64,000 nucleotides of DNA, from the NCBI RefSeq assembly GCF_032337115.1, contig NZ_JAVXZY010000001.1, positions 1,176,607-1,240,606 of the forward strand, read 5' to 3'. The DNA comes from Roseateles_C aquae. GTDB taxonomy: Bacteria > Pseudomonadota > Gammaproteobacteria > Burkholderiales > Burkholderiaceae_C. The notes under the pieces are model-generated. The model saw only the letters and a program-made list of their open reading frames with translations. It ran no database searches and had not been told where the DNA came from. A program made the position numbers and the translations under genes. Below are positions 25,442 to 34,539 of this stretch, piece by piece; positions within the stretch are counted from its first letter, which is position 1, and every line of letters begins with the position of its first letter.

Positions 25442-26629
25442 TCAGTGCCGCTCGACCACCTCACGCGTGAGCGCCCTTGCCGGCCATTGCGCCAGCACGA
25501 GCAGGCCGGCCATCAGCCACATTGGCGCCGCTGCCGTGGTCGCGCCAGCCAGCAGACCAAAGCCCAGCGGCATGCCGACCGTGGCGCCATTGCTGGCCAG
25601 CATGCGCAGGCCCAGCGCCTGGCCATGGCGGTCCGCCGGCGTGACCTGGTGCAGCACGGCCAGCGCCATTGGCTGCACCGAGCCCAATGCCACGCCCAGC
25701 AAGGCTGAACCCAGCATCAGCCCGGCCGTCCCCGGCAACCAGGCATAGGCCAGCAGCACCAGCGTGGCCAGCACCATTGCAAGCCGCATCGACTTCATCT
25801 CGTCCAGCTGCGCCGCGAACCGGGCAATGGCCAGGCGCACCACCGTGGCCGCACAGGCAAAGGCACCAAGCACCAGGCCAATCTCGGACGCGCTCAGGCC
25901 CTTGGCATGGCCGACCACCGGCACGACGAAGCTGTGCGCGTCCCAGCAGGACGAGAGCACGATATTCAGAATCAACAGCCGACGCAGCGGTGCCAGGCGC
26001 AGCAAATCCCAGGCCGGCCGTGGGCGGGCGTGGGCATCGTGGGCCTTGGGCGCATGGCGAGGCACTTTGCTGGCCAGTGCCCAGCACAGCAGCGGCAGCA
26101 GCGCGGCCAGCACGAAGGCGGCGCGAAAGCTGATGTGGTCGATCAAGAGCCCGGCCGCCACCGGCGCCAGCGCATTGGAAATGGCCGGCCCCAGCGCGAC
26201 CCAGCTGAAAACGCGCTTGAGCTCACCGGGCTCATCGGCCATCAAACCGGCCTCGCGCTGAATGGCCACCGCCGCCACCGACAGCGCCCCGCCACTGAGC
26301 AGGCAGCTGAAGAAAATGGTCGGCAGCGTTTGCCAGGCCAGCGCCGTCAAGGCGCCGCACAGCGCCATCAGCACGGCAATGCCAATCGGGCGATGAAAGC
26401 CATGCCGGTCGGAGAGTTGCCCGGCCCACATCGCCAGCGCTATCGGCGCCACCGCAAACAAGCTCAGCAGCAGGCCCACCGTCCATTCACCATGGCCCTG
26501 GCGCAGCACCCAGAGGCTGGCCGCCACCCGGGTCACGGCCATGCAGGCATGGACGGCGATCAGCGTGGCAATGACCCAGGGAAAAGCGCGCCTGAAACTG
26601 CCGGCTGCCGCCCCCGGGCCGGCGCTCAT
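25442..26629 (-). CDS. Major facilitator superfamily transporter
   Basis: A 395-residue inner-membrane carrier with about 12 hydrophobic segments. The loop-2 signature GQLSDRHGFHRPIG (GxLaDRxGrr type) follows TM2, and a central loop (KVPRHAPKAHDAHARPRPAW) separates two six-helix halves. The substrate is unknown; the overall form fits drug or metabolite efflux carriers. Its ATG overlaps the rmuC stop (ATGA), so it is translated after rmuC. Confidence 0.88.
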   Translation of the reverse strand: MSAGPGAAAGSFRRAFPWVIATLIAVHACMAVTRVAASLWVLRQGHGEWTVGLLLSLFAVAPIALAMWAGQLSDRHGFHRPIGIAVLMALCGALTALAWQTLPTIFFSCLLSGGALSVAAVAIQREAGLMADEPGELKRVFSWVALGPAISNALAPVAAGLLIDHISFRAAFVLAALLPLLCWALASKVPRHAPKAHDAHARPRPAWDLLRLAPLRRLLILNIVLSSCWDAHSFVVPVVGHAKGLSASEIGLVLGAFACAATVVRLAIARFAAQLDEMKSMRLAMVLATLVLLAYAWLPGTAGLMLGSALLGVALGSVQPMALAVLHQVTPADRHGQALGLRMLASNGATVGMPLGFGLLAGATTAAAPMWLMAGLLVLAQWPARALTREVVERH

Positions 26630-28137
26630 GCCTCGCCGTCCTCCGCCTCGCCAGCCCCCAGCTGCAGCAGCTGCTGGCTGCTCTCATCGGGCAGCGCCTC
26701 GACGCTCTTGAGCTTGCGCGACATCGCGCGGGTGCGCACCTCGGCGGCGTCGATGGTGTTGCTGGCTTCCTCCAGCTTTTTCTTGGTCTTGGCCAGCACA
26801 TCGCCGAACTTGCCGAACTCGGTCTTGACCGCGCCCAGCACCTCCCAGACCTCGGCCGAACGCTTTTCCAGCGCCAGCGTGCGAAAGCCCATCTGCAGGC
26901 TGGTCAGCGTGGCCAGCAGCGTGGTCGGGCCGACCAGCATCACCTTGTGCTCGCGCTGCAGCGATTCGACCAGGCCCGGGCGGCGCAGGGCCTCGGCGTA
27001 GAGGCCCTCGGTCGGCACGAAGAGCATGCCGAAATCGGTGGTGTGCGGCGGGCCAATGTATTTCTCGCGAATCGTCTTGGCTTCCAGGCGCAGGCGCGCC
27101 TCGATGGCCTTGCCCGCCGCCTCGACACCGGCTGCGTCGGCGCGGTCCTGCGCTTCGAGCAGGCGCTCGTAGTCCTCGCGCGGGAACTTGGCGTCGATGG
27201 GCAGCCACAGCGGCGCACCACCGAGTTCTTCGTCGCGACGCTGGCCCGGCAGTTTGATCGCAAACTCCACCCGCTCGGTCGAGCCCGGCAGCGTGGCCAC
27301 ATTGGTGGCGTACTGCTCGGGCGTGAACACCTGTTCCAGCAAGGCGGCCAGCTGCACCTCGCCAAACACGCCGCGGGTCTTCACATTGGTGAGCACCCGG
27401 TTCAACGAGCCGACATCGCGGGCCAGGTTCTGCATCTCACCGAGGCCCTTGTGCACCTGCTCCAAGCGCTCGGCCACCTGCTTGAAGCTCTCACCCAGGC
27501 GCTGCTCCAGCGTGGCGTGCAGCTTTTCGTCGACGGTGGCGCGCATCTGTTCGAGCTTCTTCTCGTTGTCCTGCTGGATCGCCAGCAGGCGCTGCTCGAC
27601 GGCGCCCTGCACCTGCGCCAGGCGCTGCTCATTGCTTTGCTGCAGCGCTTGCAGCTGCTCGCGCATCGCATCGCTGAGCCGCTGCATCGCCTCGTTGATC
27701 GACTGGCTGCTGCGCAGCGCGGCGGCGTCCTGGGCTTCGCGCGCGGCCAGCGCCTGGGCAGCCAGCGATTGCGTCGTCTGCTGCAAGCCCTGGGCCAGCG
27801 CCTGCTGCAGGCTGCCCAGCTGCACGCGGAAGCTGTCGATCTGTTCGTTCTGGGTGCGCGCCACATCGCCGCTTTGCGCCAGCAGCGTCTGCTGGAACTG
27901 GGCCAGCTGGGCCAGCATGTCCTGGCGTAACCCGGCGCTGCCGCGCTGCGACTCCTCGCGCAGCTCGCGCTCCAGGCGGGCCAACGCATCGAGCTGGCTC
28001 TGTGCCTGGGTTTGGGCCTGGGCTTGCGTCTGCAGCGCGGCAATCTCGCCGCCCCCCTGGCTGCGCCGCAGCAAGACCAGCAAGAAGATCAGGACCAGGG
28101 CCAGCGCGGCCAGCAGCAAGAGTTCAACAAGCGTCAT
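26626..28137 (-). CDS. rmuC: DNA recombination protein RmuC
   Basis: A 503-residue protein of the RmuC family, whose loss raises inversion at short inverted repeats in E. coli. An N-terminal membrane anchor (LLLLAALALVLIFLLVLL) is followed by a long Gln/Ala/Glu-rich coiled coil (about 40-230). The conserved RmuC nuclease-like domain has GVFGEVQLAALLEQVF, LPIDAKFPREDYERL and TTDFGMLFVPTEGLYAEAL. The start at 28137 (MTLVELL) is chosen; an ATG three codons earlier is equally possible. It is cotranscribed with the MFS gene and divergent from the RlmN-like gene. Confidence 0.94.
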   Translation of the reverse strand: MTLVELLLLAALALVLIFLLVLLRRSQGGGEIAALQTQAQAQTQAQSQLDALARLERELREESQRGSAGLRQDMLAQLAQFQQTLLAQSGDVARTQNEQIDSFRVQLGSLQQALAQGLQQTTQSLAAQALAAREAQDAAALRSSQSINEAMQRLSDAMREQLQALQQSNEQRLAQVQGAVEQRLLAIQQDNEKKLEQMRATVDEKLHATLEQRLGESFKQVAERLEQVHKGLGEMQNLARDVGSLNRVLTNVKTRGVFGEVQLAALLEQVFTPEQYATNVATLPGSTERVEFAIKLPGQRRDEELGGAPLWLPIDAKFPREDYERLLEAQDRADAAGVEAAGKAIEARLRLEAKTIREKYIGPPHTTDFGMLFVPTEGLYAEALRRPGLVESLQREHKVMLVGPTTLLATLTSLQMGFRTLALEKRSAEVWEVLGAVKTEFGKFGDVLAKTKKKLEEASNTIDAAEVRTRAMSRKLKSVEALPDESSQQLLQLGAGEAEDGEA

Positions 28138-28230
28138 GCGAACCATTCTCGCAGGGCCGCGAGCGCAGCCGGTGCGGCCCGCATCGCCAGGCGAACAGCG
28201 CTCGTAGAATCCGCGCCTTGGAACCCGTTC

Positions 28231-29286
28231 ATGATCTCTATCCCCAGCCTCTCTGATTTGCGCGAGCAGCTTCGCGCCCTGGGCGCCCTGCCCAAGCACG
28301 AGCAGCGGGTGCTGCGGCTGTGGAGCCAGGCGCTGCCGCAGACCAGCGGCAAGCGCCTGATCGAGGACTTCCTGCCGCGCAGCCTGCGCGAGGGCCTGCC
28401 CGCCTTCGAGGCCGCGCTGGCGCAGCTGGCCCGGGTGCAATCGGCCCATCCCGGCGAGGACGGCTCCCAGCGCCTGCTGGTGGCGCTGGCCGATGGCATG
28501 ACGGTGGAATCGGTGCTGCTGCCACGCGATGGCCTGTGCGTCTCATCGCAGATCGGTTGTGCGGTCGGTTGCCAGTTCTGCATGACCGGGCGCGACGGCC
28601 TGCTGCGCCAGGTCAGCAGTGCCGAGATCGTCGCCCAGCTGGTGCTGGCGCGGCAGCGCCGGCCGGTCAAGAAGGTCGTCTTCATGGGCATGGGCGAACC
28701 GGCCCACAACCTCGACGCTGTGATGGAGGCCATCGAGCTGATGGGCACGGTGGGCAATATCGGCCACAAGAATCTGGTCTTCTCCAGCGTTGGCGATCCG
28801 CGCGTGTTCGAGCGGCTGCCGCAGGGGCCGGTCAAGCCGGCGCTGGCGCTGTCGCTGCACACCAGCAAGGCGGCCCTGCGCGAGCAGCTGCTGCCACGCG
28901 CGCCGCGGCTGACGCCCGAAGAGCTGGTCGAGGCTGGCGAACGCTATGCGCGCCAGGTCGGCTATCCGATCCAGTACCAATGGACGCTGCTCGACGGCGT
29001 CAACGACGGCGAGGACGAGCTCGACGGCATCGTCCGCCTGCTCAAGGGCAAGTACGGCGTGCTGAACATGATTCCCTACAACAGCGTGCCCGAACTGCCG
29101 TTCCAGCGACCCAGCTGGGAGCGCGCCGCCGAGATTGCCCGCCAGCTGCACCGCCGCGGTGTGCTGACCAAGCTGCGCAACTCGGCCGGCCAGGATGTTG
29201 ATGGCGGCTGCGGCCAGCTGCGCGCGCGCAGCCTGGCCGATGATGGCAGCCGGCCGGTGCGTCTCATCCGGCAGCGCCGTCCATGA
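28231..29286 (+). CDS. RlmN-family radical SAM RNA methyltransferase
   Basis: A 351-residue radical SAM enzyme of the RlmN/Cfr family, which methylates adenine C2 (RlmN) in 23S rRNA and some tRNAs through a methyl-cysteine intermediate. The 4Fe-4S motif is CAVGCQFC in SSQIGCAVGCQFCMTG. Further family motifs are VVFMGMGEPAHNLD, LALSLHTSK, QYQWTLLDGVND and the C-terminal DVDGGCGQL, whose Cys is the methyl carrier. It is slightly short for a housekeeping RlmN, so it may be a paralogue. It ends in an ATGA overlap with the helicase gene, which is unusual company. Confidence 0.9.
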   Translation: MISIPSLSDLREQLRALGALPKHEQRVLRLWSQALPQTSGKRLIEDFLPRSLREGLPAFEAALAQLARVQSAHPGEDGSQRLLVALADGMTVESVLLPRDGLCVSSQIGCAVGCQFCMTGRDGLLRQVSSAEIVAQLVLARQRRPVKKVVFMGMGEPAHNLDAVMEAIELMGTVGNIGHKNLVFSSVGDPRVFERLPQGPVKPALALSLHTSKAALREQLLPRAPRLTPEELVEAGERYARQVGYPIQYQWTLLDGVNDGEDELDGIVRLLKGKYGVLNMIPYNSVPELPFQRPSWERAAEIARQLHRRGVLTKLRNSAGQDVDGGCGQLRARSLADDGSRPVRLIRQRRP

Positions 29287-31343
29287 GTGCGCCCCGCTTC
29301 GTGCCGGCGGCGCTGCAGCCGACCGATGAACAGCTGGCCATACAGACCAGCCGCGAGACCCGCATCCTGATCGAGGCTGCGGCCGGCGCTGCCAAGACCA
29401 CCACGCTGGCGCTGCGCATCGGCGAACGCCTGGCTGCCGGCAGCCCGCCGCAGCGCCTGCTGGCACTGACCTTCACCGACACCGCCTGCCAGGCGCTGCG
29501 CGACAAGCTGGAGCAGCTCGGCCTGCCGCGCGCCAGCATCCAGCAGCTGCGCATCCACAGCGTGGAGGACTACGCCAGCCGCGTGCTACGCCATCTCGAG
29601 GTGCAGCAGGGCCGCGATCCAGTGCAGTGGCTGCAGCGTGCCGAGCAGCTGCGCCCACATCTGTGGGACGCTATCGAGCAGCTCAGCCTGAATCCCGACG
29701 AACGTCACCGCGAGGCGCTGGCCCTGCCGGCCTTCAACAGCGATGCCGCCGTGTCCGCCTATCTGCGCCAGTTCCGGCAGCTCAAGGGCCGGCTGCTGCT
29801 GGAACAGCAGCCCAGCCATGACGGCGATGGCGGCCACGACAGCCCCGACTACGCCGAGGATCTCGGCATTGACTACACCTTGCTGCGCGTGCTGCGCAGC
29901 TACGAGGCGCTGCGCTGGAGCGTCGGCGATGCCCACCCGCTGTTCCGCGGCCCTTACGACGCCACCTACGACCTCGCCCGGCTGCTGCTGGCCGAAGAAG
30001 AGCTGGTGCCGCTGGACTGGCTCTTGGGCCGCTACGACGAGTTGCTGATCGACGAGATGCACGACTGCAATGCGGCGATGTTTGCGCTGCTGCAGGTCTT
30101 CATGCGCGACAGCCGCCTGGTGATCTGCGCCGTCGGCGACCGCGATCAGGTGATCCACCGCCAGCATGGCGCGGACGCCCGCTTCATGGGCCGCTCGCTC
30201 GACGAGGCCGCCGGCCGCCCCTGGGCGCGGCCGCGGCTCTCGGCCAGCTACCGTTTCGGCCAGGACCTGGCGCAGTGGATGAGCCAGCTGAGCAACAAGC
30301 CGATCCGCTCGGCCGAGGCCCTGCTCGGCGCCGAGCGCCTGCACACCGACATCGTGCCACTGCACTACGAGCGCAGCGACGAGGGCTGCGACGTGGGCTG
30401 CGTCAACGCGGTGATCGCGGCGCTGCGCGACTGGCGCCGCCAGCGCGGCAGCGAGGCCGCCTGGAGCGAGAGCGCGGTGCTGCTGCGCCATGAATCGCAA
30501 TCGGTGCTGCTGGAGAACGCGCTGCACAGCGCCGGCATTGCCTACCGCTGCCAGGGCTTTCCCAGCTATCTGCGCCGGCCGGAGGTGCTGTTCGTGCGTG
30601 CCGTCTATGCGGTGGCCAGCCAGCGCTGGGATGCGCTGGGCGGTGCCGCCACACGGGCACTGATCCCGGCCGCGCTGTTCGAGATGACGCAGACCCCGCC
30701 GCGCCAGGCGGACGACAGCGAATACGCCAGCGATGCCGACTACCTCGCCGAAGCCGCCCGCTATGCCGCCGACAGCGCCATGGTGATCGGCGATATCGTC
30801 AATAACACCCTGATGCAGCGCGCCAGCCCTGGCATGCAGCGCCGCCTGCAGCGCGCGCTGGCCGCCGTGCAGAAGAGCAGCGAGGCCTGCGCCTTTGCCG
30901 ATTTCCTGCAGGCGCTGGACATGCCCGGCATCGCCCGCGAGGTCTTTGTCGAGCCCGAGCGGCGCGCCGAGTTGCAACGGCATATGGAAGGACTGCAGGC
31001 CTCGGCCGCGCACTTCGAATCGGTCGAGGCCTTCTTCCGCTCACTGCAGCAGCACGACGAGGCCAATGAGCAGCGCCAGGCCGCCCGCGCCGCCGGCCGC
31101 CAGTACGGCGTTCGCGAGGCCCGCCATTGGCTGACGCTGGCCAGCGTCGAGCAGGTCAAGGGCCTGGAGTACGGCCATGTGCTGCTGCCCTGGCTGGCTG
31201 ACGGGCTCTTCCCTGAGCGCAGCCAGGCGCTGGCCGATGAGCGCAATCTGTTCTACGTCGGCGCCACCCGGGCCCGGCAGCGGCTGAGCCTGATCATCGA
31301 CGCGGCGCGGCCCAGCGCCTTCATCCAGGGATTGAAGCGCTGA
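29283..31343 (+). CDS. UvrD/Rep-like superfamily 1 helicase
   Basis: A 686-residue SF1 helicase-like ATPase. The Walker A region reads EAAAGAAKTTTLAL, where the usual GxGKT has Ala before Lys. The Ia motif is LALTFTDTAC, and the Walker B equivalent is LLIDEMHDCNAAM (DEMH instead of DExQ). Motif III is CAVGDRDQVIHRQHGAD, motif V is VEQVKGLEYGHVLLPW and motif VI is ERNLFYVGATRARQRL. The motif order is complete, so activity is likely despite the substitutions. It is translationally coupled to the RlmN-like gene. The substrate is not known. Confidence 0.88.
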   Translation: MSAPRFVPAALQPTDEQLAIQTSRETRILIEAAAGAAKTTTLALRIGERLAAGSPPQRLLALTFTDTACQALRDKLEQLGLPRASIQQLRIHSVEDYASRVLRHLEVQQGRDPVQWLQRAEQLRPHLWDAIEQLSLNPDERHREALALPAFNSDAAVSAYLRQFRQLKGRLLLEQQPSHDGDGGHDSPDYAEDLGIDYTLLRVLRSYEALRWSVGDAHPLFRGPYDATYDLARLLLAEEELVPLDWLLGRYDELLIDEMHDCNAAMFALLQVFMRDSRLVICAVGDRDQVIHRQHGADARFMGRSLDEAAGRPWARPRLSASYRFGQDLAQWMSQLSNKPIRSAEALLGAERLHTDIVPLHYERSDEGCDVGCVNAVIAALRDWRRQRGSEAAWSESAVLLRHESQSVLLENALHSAGIAYRCQGFPSYLRRPEVLFVRAVYAVASQRWDALGGAATRALIPAALFEMTQTPPRQADDSEYASDADYLAEAARYAADSAMVIGDIVNNTLMQRASPGMQRRLQRALAAVQKSSEACAFADFLQALDMPGIAREVFVEPERRAELQRHMEGLQASAAHFESVEAFFRSLQQHDEANEQRQAARAAGRQYGVREARHWLTLASVEQVKGLEYGHVLLPWLADGLFPERSQALADERNLFYVGATRARQRLSLIIDAARPSAFIQGLKR

Positions 31344-31431
31344 CGCGGGCGCCGACGCAAGACCATCGGGCTTTCATCGCCGTGCCCTCTGGCACTGACC
31401 ATGGCACGCGCATGGCGCCTACAGTCACCGC

Positions 31432-32211
31432 ATGTTGCCGCTGACCCGCCCCCGCCTGCTCGAACACCTGCACCAGCTGGTGCCCACCATCCCCGCGGTG
31501 GTCGCCGCCTGGGAGGGCGGCAGTGCCGCCTTCGACTACCGCGATGAACTGTCCGACATTGATGCGGTGCTGGTGGTGGAAGACGATGCAGTCGAGGCGG
31601 TGTTCACGGCCGTCGAGCAGGGCCTGCAGACCTTGTCGCCGCTGGCGCTGCGCCACGATGTGCAGGGCAGCGTCGGCTACACGCAGCGCTTCTACCGCTT
31701 GGAGGGCTGCTCGGAATTCCTGGTCATTGATCTGGTGTTGATCAGGCGCAGCGACCCGCTGCTGTTCCGCGAGGTCGAGCTGCACGGCCAGGGCCACACC
31801 TGGCTGGACCGCGCGGGCCTGCTGGTCGAGGCCCATATCGACCCGCTGGCCGACCGCGCCGCGGCCCGCGCCCGGCTGGCACCGCTGCGCAGCGGCTTCG
31901 AGATGTTCCAGCACATCGTCAAAAAGGAGCGGCTGCGCGGCCGCGCTGTCGAAGCGCTGCAGTTCTACCAGGCGATGTCGCTGCGTCCGCTGGTCGAGGC
32001 CCTTCGCCTCTTGCACTGCCCGGCCCGGCGCGGCTTCGGCCTGCGCTATCTGGCCCGCGATCTGCCGGCCGAGGTGCATCAGCGGCTGATCCCGCTGGCC
32101 TTTGTCCGTGATCTCGACGATCTGGCCCTCAAGCACGAAGCGGTGCAGGCCTGGTTCGCCGAGACGATGGCGCTGCTGGCGCTGGACGCAGGCGACACCA
32201 GGCTCAGTTGA
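31432..32211 (+). CDS. Nucleotidyltransferase-fold protein
   Basis: A 259-residue protein with the Pol-beta superfamily nucleotidyltransferase signature: GGSAAFDYRDELSDIDAVLVVED, with the GGS near residue 29 and the DxD metal ligands in SDIDAV. The C-terminal half is helical (LRPLVEALRLLHCPARRG), as in kanamycin-nucleotidyltransferase-like or stand-alone proteins. The substrate, antibiotic or otherwise, cannot be inferred. It is 88 bases downstream of the helicase gene and overlaps the convergent dehydrogenase gene by eight bases at the 3' end. Confidence 0.72.
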   Translation: MLPLTRPRLLEHLHQLVPTIPAVVAAWEGGSAAFDYRDELSDIDAVLVVEDDAVEAVFTAVEQGLQTLSPLALRHDVQGSVGYTQRFYRLEGCSEFLVIDLVLIRRSDPLLFREVELHGQGHTWLDRAGLLVEAHIDPLADRAAARARLAPLRSGFEMFQHIVKKERLRGRAVEALQFYQAMSLRPLVEALRLLHCPARRGFGLRYLARDLPAEVHQRLIPLAFVRDLDDLALKHEAVQAWFAETMALLALDAGDTRLS

Positions 32212-33172
32212 GCGCCGTGCGCATCACCCCGCCGCACAGGGCGGCGATCAGGTTGTCGATCGCCAGATTGCACATCGCCCGGCGCGTCGGCACCGAGGCG
32301 CTGGCGATATGCGGGGTCAGCACCACATTCGGCACGGTGAGCAGATCCGGGTGCAGCCGCGGCTCGCCCTCGAAGACGTCGAGCCCGGCCGCAGCGATGC
32401 GGCGCTCGCGCAGCGCCTGGGCCAGCGCCACATCGTCAACGATGCCGCCACGCGCGATATTGCTCAGCGTGGCGGTGGGCTTCATCTGCGCCAGCTCGGC
32501 CGCACCGATCAGGTGGTGGGCCTCGGGGCTGTAGGGCACGACGATGATCAGATGATCGGCCTCGCGCAGCAGCGTCTCCTTCTCGACCCAGCGGGCGTTC
32601 AATGGCGCTTCCAGGGCCGGATCGAGCCGGCTGCGGTTGTGATAGATCACCTTCATGCCAAAGCCCAGCGCACCGCGCCGTGCAATCGCCTGGCCGATAC
32701 GCCCCATGCCCAGAATGCCCAGCGTGGCGCCATGGATGTCGGCGCCGACCAGCAGATCCACATGCCACTGCCGCCACTGGCCGCTGCGCAGATAGTGCTC
32801 GGATTCGCTGATGCGCCGCGCCGCCGCCATCATCAGCGCAAAGCCGAAATCAGCGGTCGTCTCGGTCAGCACATCGGGCGCATTGCTGACGCGCACGCCG
32901 CGCGCCGTGCAGGCGGCCAGATCGACGTTGTTGTAGCCCACCGTCATCAGGCAGACGGCGCGCAGCGCCGGGCAGGCATCGAGCAGCGTGGCGTCGATGG
33001 TCTCCGTTCCAGTCGCAAACAGCCCCTGCTTGCCCTGCAGCCGGCGTATCAGCTCCGGCTGGGGCAAGGGCTCGTCATCGAGCGGCTCCTCGACGTCGAC
33101 ATGGGCGCGCAGCCGCTCGACGATGTCGGCGAATATCTTGCGTGCCACCAGCACTTGGGGTTTGGCGCTCAT
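32204..33172 (-). CDS. D-isomer-specific 2-hydroxyacid dehydrogenase
   Basis: A 322-residue NAD(P)-dependent dehydrogenase resembling glyoxylate/hydroxypyruvate reductase GhrB. It has the Rossmann motif LGILGMGRIGQAIARR (about 148-163), the catalytic Arg in SNIARGGIVDD, the Glu in GLDVFEGEP and the His in LTPHIASAS. The start MSAKPQVLVA at 33172 has AAGAG at the right distance. It is the last gene of a five-gene minus-strand operon, 14 bases after the antiporter gene. Confidence 0.92.
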   Translation of the reverse strand: MSAKPQVLVARKIFADIVERLRAHVDVEEPLDDEPLPQPELIRRLQGKQGLFATGTETIDATLLDACPALRAVCLMTVGYNNVDLAACTARGVRVSNAPDVLTETTADFGFALMMAAARRISESEHYLRSGQWRQWHVDLLVGADIHGATLGILGMGRIGQAIARRGALGFGMKVIYHNRSRLDPALEAPLNARWVEKETLLREADHLIIVVPYSPEAHHLIGAAELAQMKPTATLSNIARGGIVDDVALAQALRERRIAAAGLDVFEGEPRLHPDLLTVPNVVLTPHIASASVPTRRAMCNLAIDNLIAALCGGVMRTALN

Positions 33173-33186
33173 AGAACTCTTGAAAG

Positions 33187-34539
33187 TCAAACGAAAAAGA
33201 ACAGCGTCATCAGCAGAAACAGCGGGATCAGCACCGCGCTCGACCAGGCCATATAGCCAAAGAAGCTGGGCATGCGCACCCCGCGCTCCTCGGCAATGGC
33301 CTTGACCATGAAGTTGGGCGCATTGCCGATATAGCTATTGGCCCCCATGAAGACCGAGCCGGCAGAAATTGCAGCCAAGGTGCTGGCCAGCGGACCCATC
33401 AGGCTGGCGGCGTCGCCACCGGCCAGATTGAAGAAGACCAGATAGGTCGGCGCATTGTCGAGGAAGGACGACAGCAAGCCGCTGAGCCAGAAATAGGCCC
33501 AGGGCAAGGCCTGACCCTGCTCGCCGCTGACGGCAGCCGCCACCGCATGAAAGGCGCCGGCCGGGCCGGCCTTGAGCATGGCCAGCACCGGCAGCATGGT
33601 GACGAAGATGGCCGCAAACAACTTGGCCACCTCCTGCATCGGCGCCCAGGAAAACTGGTTCTGGCTGCGCAGCGTCAGCGGCGTCAGCTGCACCGAGCAG
33701 ACGATGACGGCCAGCAGGCCCAGATCGCGCAGCAGGGCCGGCGCTGCCAGCCACTGGCCGCCCAGGTGCAGCCCGGCGTCGGTCTTCCACAGCCCGCTGA
33801 TCAGCACCAGCACCATGACCACGGCCAACAGGGCGACGTTGAGCCCCCCCTCGATGCCGAAACCATGATCGTCCGGGGTCGGGTCTTGCGGCAGCACGCC
33901 CTCGCGGCGGTACCAGTAGCTGTCAATCAGCCAGAACAGTGCCAGCAGGCTGCCGACCAGGAACAGCGTGTGCGGCCACAGGTGGCGCAGCGTCCAGAAG
34001 AAATCCACGCCCTGCAGGAAGCCGAGGAACAGCGGCGGATCGCCCAGCGGCGTCAGTGCCCCACCGGCATTGCTGACGATGAAGATGAAGAACACCAGCA
34101 CATGGGCCTGGTGGCGGCGGTTGTCGTTGGCGCGAATCAGCGGCCGAATCATCAGCATCGAGGCGCCGGTCGTGCCCATCACGCTGGCCAGCAGCGCACC
34201 TATTGCCAGCAGCGCCACATTGGTGCCCGGACTGCCGTGCAGATTGCCGCGCAGATAGATGCCGCCTGCGGTGGTGAACAGTGCCGTCACCAGGATGATG
34301 AAGGGCAGGAACTCCTCCAGCAGCGTATGCAGCAGCAGCCCGGCGCTGGCCGCGGCGCCCTGTTGGAATGCGTGGGGAACGACAAAGGCTGCGGCCCATG
34401 CCAGCGCAATCTTGCCGAAATGCCGATGCCAGAGATGGGGCCGCAGCAGTGGCAACAAGGCGATGGACAGCAGCAGGCCGGCAAAGGGCAGGCCCCATTG
34501 CGGGCCGAGGCGGGCCAGTGCTTCGGCGGACGCGCTCAT
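33187..34539 (-). CDS. NhaD-type Na+/H+ antiporter (ArsB/NhaD superfamily)
   Basis: A 450-residue inner-membrane protein with about 11-13 hydrophobic segments. The paired ion-transporter motifs IFIVSNAGGALTPLGDPPLF and SSFLDNAPTYLVFFNLA, plus GANSYIGNAPNFMVKAIAEE, are the signature of NhaD and related antiporters. This group exchanges sodium for protons; citrate or arsenite carriers of the same superfamily are less likely given the SNAGGALTPLGDPP form. The ATG overlaps the nitroreductase stop, and the dehydrogenase follows. Confidence 0.88.
   Translation of the reverse strand: MSASAEALARLGPQWGLPFAGLLLSIALLPLLRPHLWHRHFGKIALAWAAAFVVPHAFQQGAAASAGLLLHTLLEEFLPFIILVTALFTTAGGIYLRGNLHGSPGTNVALLAIGALLASVMGTTGASMLMIRPLIRANDNRRHQAHVLVFFIFIVSNAGGALTPLGDPPLFLGFLQGVDFFWTLRHLWPHTLFLVGSLLALFWLIDSYWYRREGVLPQDPTPDDHGFGIEGGLNVALLAVVMVLVLISGLWKTDAGLHLGGQWLAAPALLRDLGLLAVIVCSVQLTPLTLRSQNQFSWAPMQEVAKLFAAIFVTMLPVLAMLKAGPAGAFHAVAAAVSGEQGQALPWAYFWLSGLLSSFLDNAPTYLVFFNLAGGDAASLMGPLASTLAAISAGSVFMGANSYIGNAPNFMVKAIAEERGVRMPSFFGYMAWSSAVLIPLFLLMTLFFFV

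Noticed and set aside
29283..32211. An antibiotic-resistance or defence island (helicase plus nucleotidyltransferase)
   Set aside because: The genes lie among housekeeping genes, with a radical SAM RNA enzyme as the coupled partner, and no toxin, nuclease or mobility gene is present.
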